DNA of 44,949 nucleotides, taken from assembly GCF_001636845.1 (NCBI RefSeq), contig NZ_LITT01000016.1:1-44949 (forward strand), given 5' to 3'. The DNA is from Clostridium ljungdahlii (GTDB lineage: Bacteria; Bacillota; Clostridia; Clostridiales; Clostridiaceae). The notes beneath the pieces are model-generated. The model was not told the origin of the DNA and did not search any database. It worked only from the letters and a program-made list of their open reading frames with translations. A program made the translations under genes and the position numbers. Shown one piece after another: positions 43,013 through 44,949 of the stretch (its first letter is position 1; every line of letters starts with the position of its first letter).

Positions 43013-43162
43013 ATCCGATCGCTACCATTGCTAACACCCCCATCTTCTTCAAAGTGGGGGGAATAAGCACTGCTACGCGCCTGGATAAGTTCTTCTAAGG
43101 TTCAGATGGAGGAAAGACATTCCTTATAAGCAAATTCCACCTGAACCTAAGAATCACTTGAT
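43011..43162 (+). ncRNA. Structured repeat, copy 2, with right-end hairpin and TTGAT
   Basis: TTATCC (43011-43016) pairs with GGATAA (43083-43088) and encloses a stem CCCCCA/TGGGGG. GGTTCAGATGG (43099-43109) pairs with CCACCTGAACC (43137-43147), and TAAGAATCACTTGAT closes the element. The TCAGATGG hairpin followed by TTGAT is how I remember clostridial IS200/IS605-type (including IStron) right ends, where tnpB's omega-RNA scaffold lies. No tnpB or tnpA is within the window, so this is an orphan end or a domesticated RNA. The 15-20 bases after 43162 would be its guide if active. Confidence 0.55.
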
Positions 43163-43259
43163 AGTTTAGGAAGGTGTTAAAATTCCAGAAAAAGCTATAC
43201 CTATAGCTACAGCTGTACCCTTATCTACTAAAAAAGGAAGCCTACTCCATTTATTATAT

Positions 43260-43982
43260 TCATATATGCATAAGCCATAACAGTGCTTTGCTAAACCTTT
43301 GAGAAATTTCAGTGAAATGACCACCATTATTCCATTCTAGTATTATGTTTTCTGTAGATACAAGTTGTTTTGACAATATAGAAAAGGTCTTTTGAGTACA
43401 ATCTCCAACTTTAGCCATACGCTGATTTCGACTGCGTTCTTCACTCTTGCCAAGAGAGAGGTATACTTTTGCAGCAGTATTTATAGGAGAATTAGAACTT
43501 ATGAATTCAATCCACCCATCATACCATAATGAACCAGATAAGCTTCCTACTTTTCCGAAGGTTCCAAATAGATAAAGACTGTATAAAGTTGCAAGTCCAC
43601 CTAGGGAATATCCAATCAGTACAGTGTTTTCAGGTTCAGTTTTTGTCCTGTAATGTGCATCTATAAAAGGCTTGATAACCTTAGTAAGGTTACTTAGATA
43701 TTCATATGCACCCCCACTAAAGTCTTCTCTGTCCTTTGTTAAAGCTGGTGCAGGCCATGGAGAAAAATCATGATTCCAATTTTTTGATTTAATATTTATA
43801 AGTATAAAAGTACTGCAGTCTACATCAAAATGAGGCTCTATAGAATTTATTATTTCTTCTATATTGTTATCTCCATTCATATATACAACAGGATAGTTAA
43901 CATCAAGTATGTTGTAGTTAGGTGGAAGGTATAGTGAACAATGATGCTCATTTATATTTAAATTTTGTATAGTTCCGTTCAT
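43260..43982 (-). CDS. Esterase of the alpha/beta-hydrolase (Esterase_D / IroE-like) family
   Basis: ATG 43982 follows GGGGGTGAAGAC; longer frames lack such a site. The 240-residue protein has LYLPPNYNILDVNYPVVYMNGD at the start, an IGYSLGGLATLYSLY nucleophile elbow (Ser) and SLSGSLWYDGW after it. The catalytic His is in WNNGGHFTEISQRF, with an Asp/Glu expected between. It resembles IroE/YbbA-type esterases that hydrolyse siderophore or acyl esters. No signal peptide is seen, so it is cytoplasmic. It lies between two structured repeats of the same orientation. Confidence 0.85.
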   Translation of the reverse strand: MNGTIQNLNINEHHCSLYLPPNYNILDVNYPVVYMNGDNNIEEIINSIEPHFDVDCSTFILINIKSKNWNHDFSPWPAPALTKDREDFSGGAYEYLSNLTKVIKPFIDAHYRTKTEPENTVLIGYSLGGLATLYSLYLFGTFGKVGSLSGSLWYDGWIEFISSNSPINTAAKVYLSLGKSEERSRNQRMAKVGDCTQKTFSILSKQLVSTENIILEWNNGGHFTEISQRFSKALLWLMHI

Positions 43983-44106
43983 GTCTTCACCCCCTAGAAT
44001 ATTTAAATTTATAATTATTAATTTACAGTAAATTATGGAGAAGTACAAATTTTTTCTGGTTTATGAAGAAGCAAGACAAAGATTTGGAATATCTGCTTTC
44101 CTATGA

Positions 44107-44251
44107 AAGTGGGGATGAGCGCTGCTGCGCGCATGGATAAGTTCTTCTAAGACTCAGATGGATTAAATTTCTAAATGACATTTAACGAGCTTGTTCAGGA
44201 AGAAGGTATTCCTCATAGGGAAATTCCATCTGAGTGTAAGAATCACTTGAT
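44107..44251 (+). ncRNA. Structured repeat, copy 3, 5'-truncated
   Basis: GTGGGGATGAGCGCTGCTGCGCG then GGATAA (44135-44140), with the hairpin ACTCAGATGG (44152-44161) / CCATCTGAGT (44226-44235) and TAAGAATCACTTGAT (ending 44251). The 5' TTATCC strand and left half of the inner hairpin are missing. The insert between hairpin arms is longer than in copy 2 and different, so the copies are not a simple recent duplication. Confidence 0.5.
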
Positions 44252-44401
44252 GTAGTATAACCATAATTTAGAGGAAATTTAGTTTTTTTGTAGAAATATA
44301 TTTTGTAGAAATATATATAATAATTAAATTGTGGATATACCTGGAGTAGGGAACATGATATAGCTAATATCTATAGTTAGAATTTGATCTAATTTTATTA
44401 A

Positions 44402-44848
44402 ATGGATTTGAAGAGTTTTAGAATAATGAGTTGTGAACCCATACCACAAATAAATGCTAATGCTATTTTATTTATGAAAAGAGAACTGGAGACTGACATG
44501 TTTAATTATAAAAGAATGAGAGAAGAAATAAAGAAATTTAAAAACATAAATGATGTAATTAGGTTTGCTAAAGTACATTATAGCAAATTAACAAGAGCAG
44601 ATAGAGCAGAAGTTTTTAATGAAGTTATACAAGATAGACAAATTTATGTAGAAAAATTTAGATTTTCGTTGAGGCTATCTATAGAGCTAAGCTTCATATT
44701 TATGTTATATAAGATTAACTCTATTAGAATATTTAGTAAGTATAAATTTAGTTTAGCTGAAGAAAAAGAAATATTTAAAATTATAGTAGAGAAAATCTAT
44801 GAATTGGGTTGGTCAAAAAAATGGTTCAACCACTACTTTTGTGAATAA
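44402..44848 (+). CDS. Hypothetical protein, 148 residues
   Basis: No family recognised. The sequence is basic and helical (MRREIKK-like MREEIKKFKNINDVIRFAK) with one weak hydrophobic stretch (LRLSIELSFIFMLYKI, about 95-110) and a Trp-rich end GWSKKWFNHYFCE. No ribosome site is visible before the ATG, so the start is uncertain; M9 is an alternative. It follows structured-repeat copy 3. No flanking partner within the window. Confidence 0.5.
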   Translation: MDLKSFRIMSCEPIPQINANAILFMKRELETDMFNYKRMREEIKKFKNINDVIRFAKVHYSKLTRADRAEVFNEVIQDRQIYVEKFRFSLRLSIELSFIFMLYKINSIRIFSKYKFSLAEEKEIFKIIVEKIYELGWSKKWFNHYFCE

Positions 44849-44949
44849 TTAAAAATACCATTAATTGCATTACCAATGTACTGGCAAAAAAATTGAAAAG
44901 CATCCGATATCTCCTTTATGATTATCTTGCAGAAAAAATCAAAATAAGG
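44849..44949. other. Window end, no gene seen
   Basis: About 100 AT-rich bases with no supported ORF; the start of a gene beyond the window cannot be judged. Confidence 0.4.

Noticed and set aside
43011-43162. Group I intron
   Set aside because: No P/Q/R/S core elements are seen; the fold fits an IS605-type right end better.

Overview
This window is AT-rich DNA with strong GGAGG-type ribosome binding sites. It carries a Gram-positive PolC replicase and many clostridial families: GGDEF/EAL proteins, clostridial chemoreceptors, a 4Fe-4S aldo/keto reductase and an old-yellow-enzyme/Fe-alcohol-dehydrogenase module. The best reading is a chromosomal, largely accessory region of a Clostridium or close relative. 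It has been heavily reworked by mobile elements and small deletions, and at least five genes are decayed.

Layout. Positions 1-1800 are the edge of a mobile region: the 5' end of an IS1182-type transposase, a phage-type Dam methylase with altered SAM-site glycines under a LexA-like box, an orphan Phd antitoxin and a tRNA-3'-end-like sequence. Positions 1800-6200 are a mosaic of repeats. Two ~245-nt elements each have a promoter, an H-type pseudoknot and a terminator, and look like a small-RNA family. A second repeat is a promoter with a compensated palindrome in front of a lipoprotein and a membrane protein. A chimera of the two repeats and a decayed Doc toxin also lie here. Positions 6200-9300 hold an alpha/beta hydrolase, a stand-alone LLH-type holin and an iron-sulfur flavoprotein.

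Positions 9376-15586 form a catabolic or reductive module: a PucR-type regulator divergent from an MFS carrier, an enoate-reductase-like flavoenzyme and an iron alcohol dehydrogenase. Positions 15.7-17 kb contain small proteins and a possible ThyX-like protein. A complete PolC follows at 17509-21858, away from its usual housekeeping neighbours. From 21.9 to 38 kb the theme is signalling: a diguanylate cyclase, a large PAS-GGDEF-EAL protein, an operon of small alarmone synthetase plus two-component system, two chemoreceptors (one 5'-truncated) and a diguanylate cyclase pseudogene that has lost its GGDEF loop. Between them lie a tandem GlcG/HbpS lipoprotein, SerA, a GNAT, an aldo/keto reductase and an amidohydrolase. 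Positions 39-41 kb carry the two-gene radical-SAM/DUF4130 DNA-repair-associated operon. Positions 41-45 kb contain an AAA/PD-(D/E)XK protein, an esterase and an unknown protein.

Most notable items: the pseudoknot RNA family with matched base-pair changes; three structured repeats (36.4, 43.0 and 44.1 kb) that look like orphan IS200/IS605-type right ends or omega-RNA scaffolds without tnpB; deletion scars of an AAA gene, a DUF1287 gene and the GGDEF gene; and the SAS-RR-HK operon. All family calls are from reading the sequence; no database search was run.
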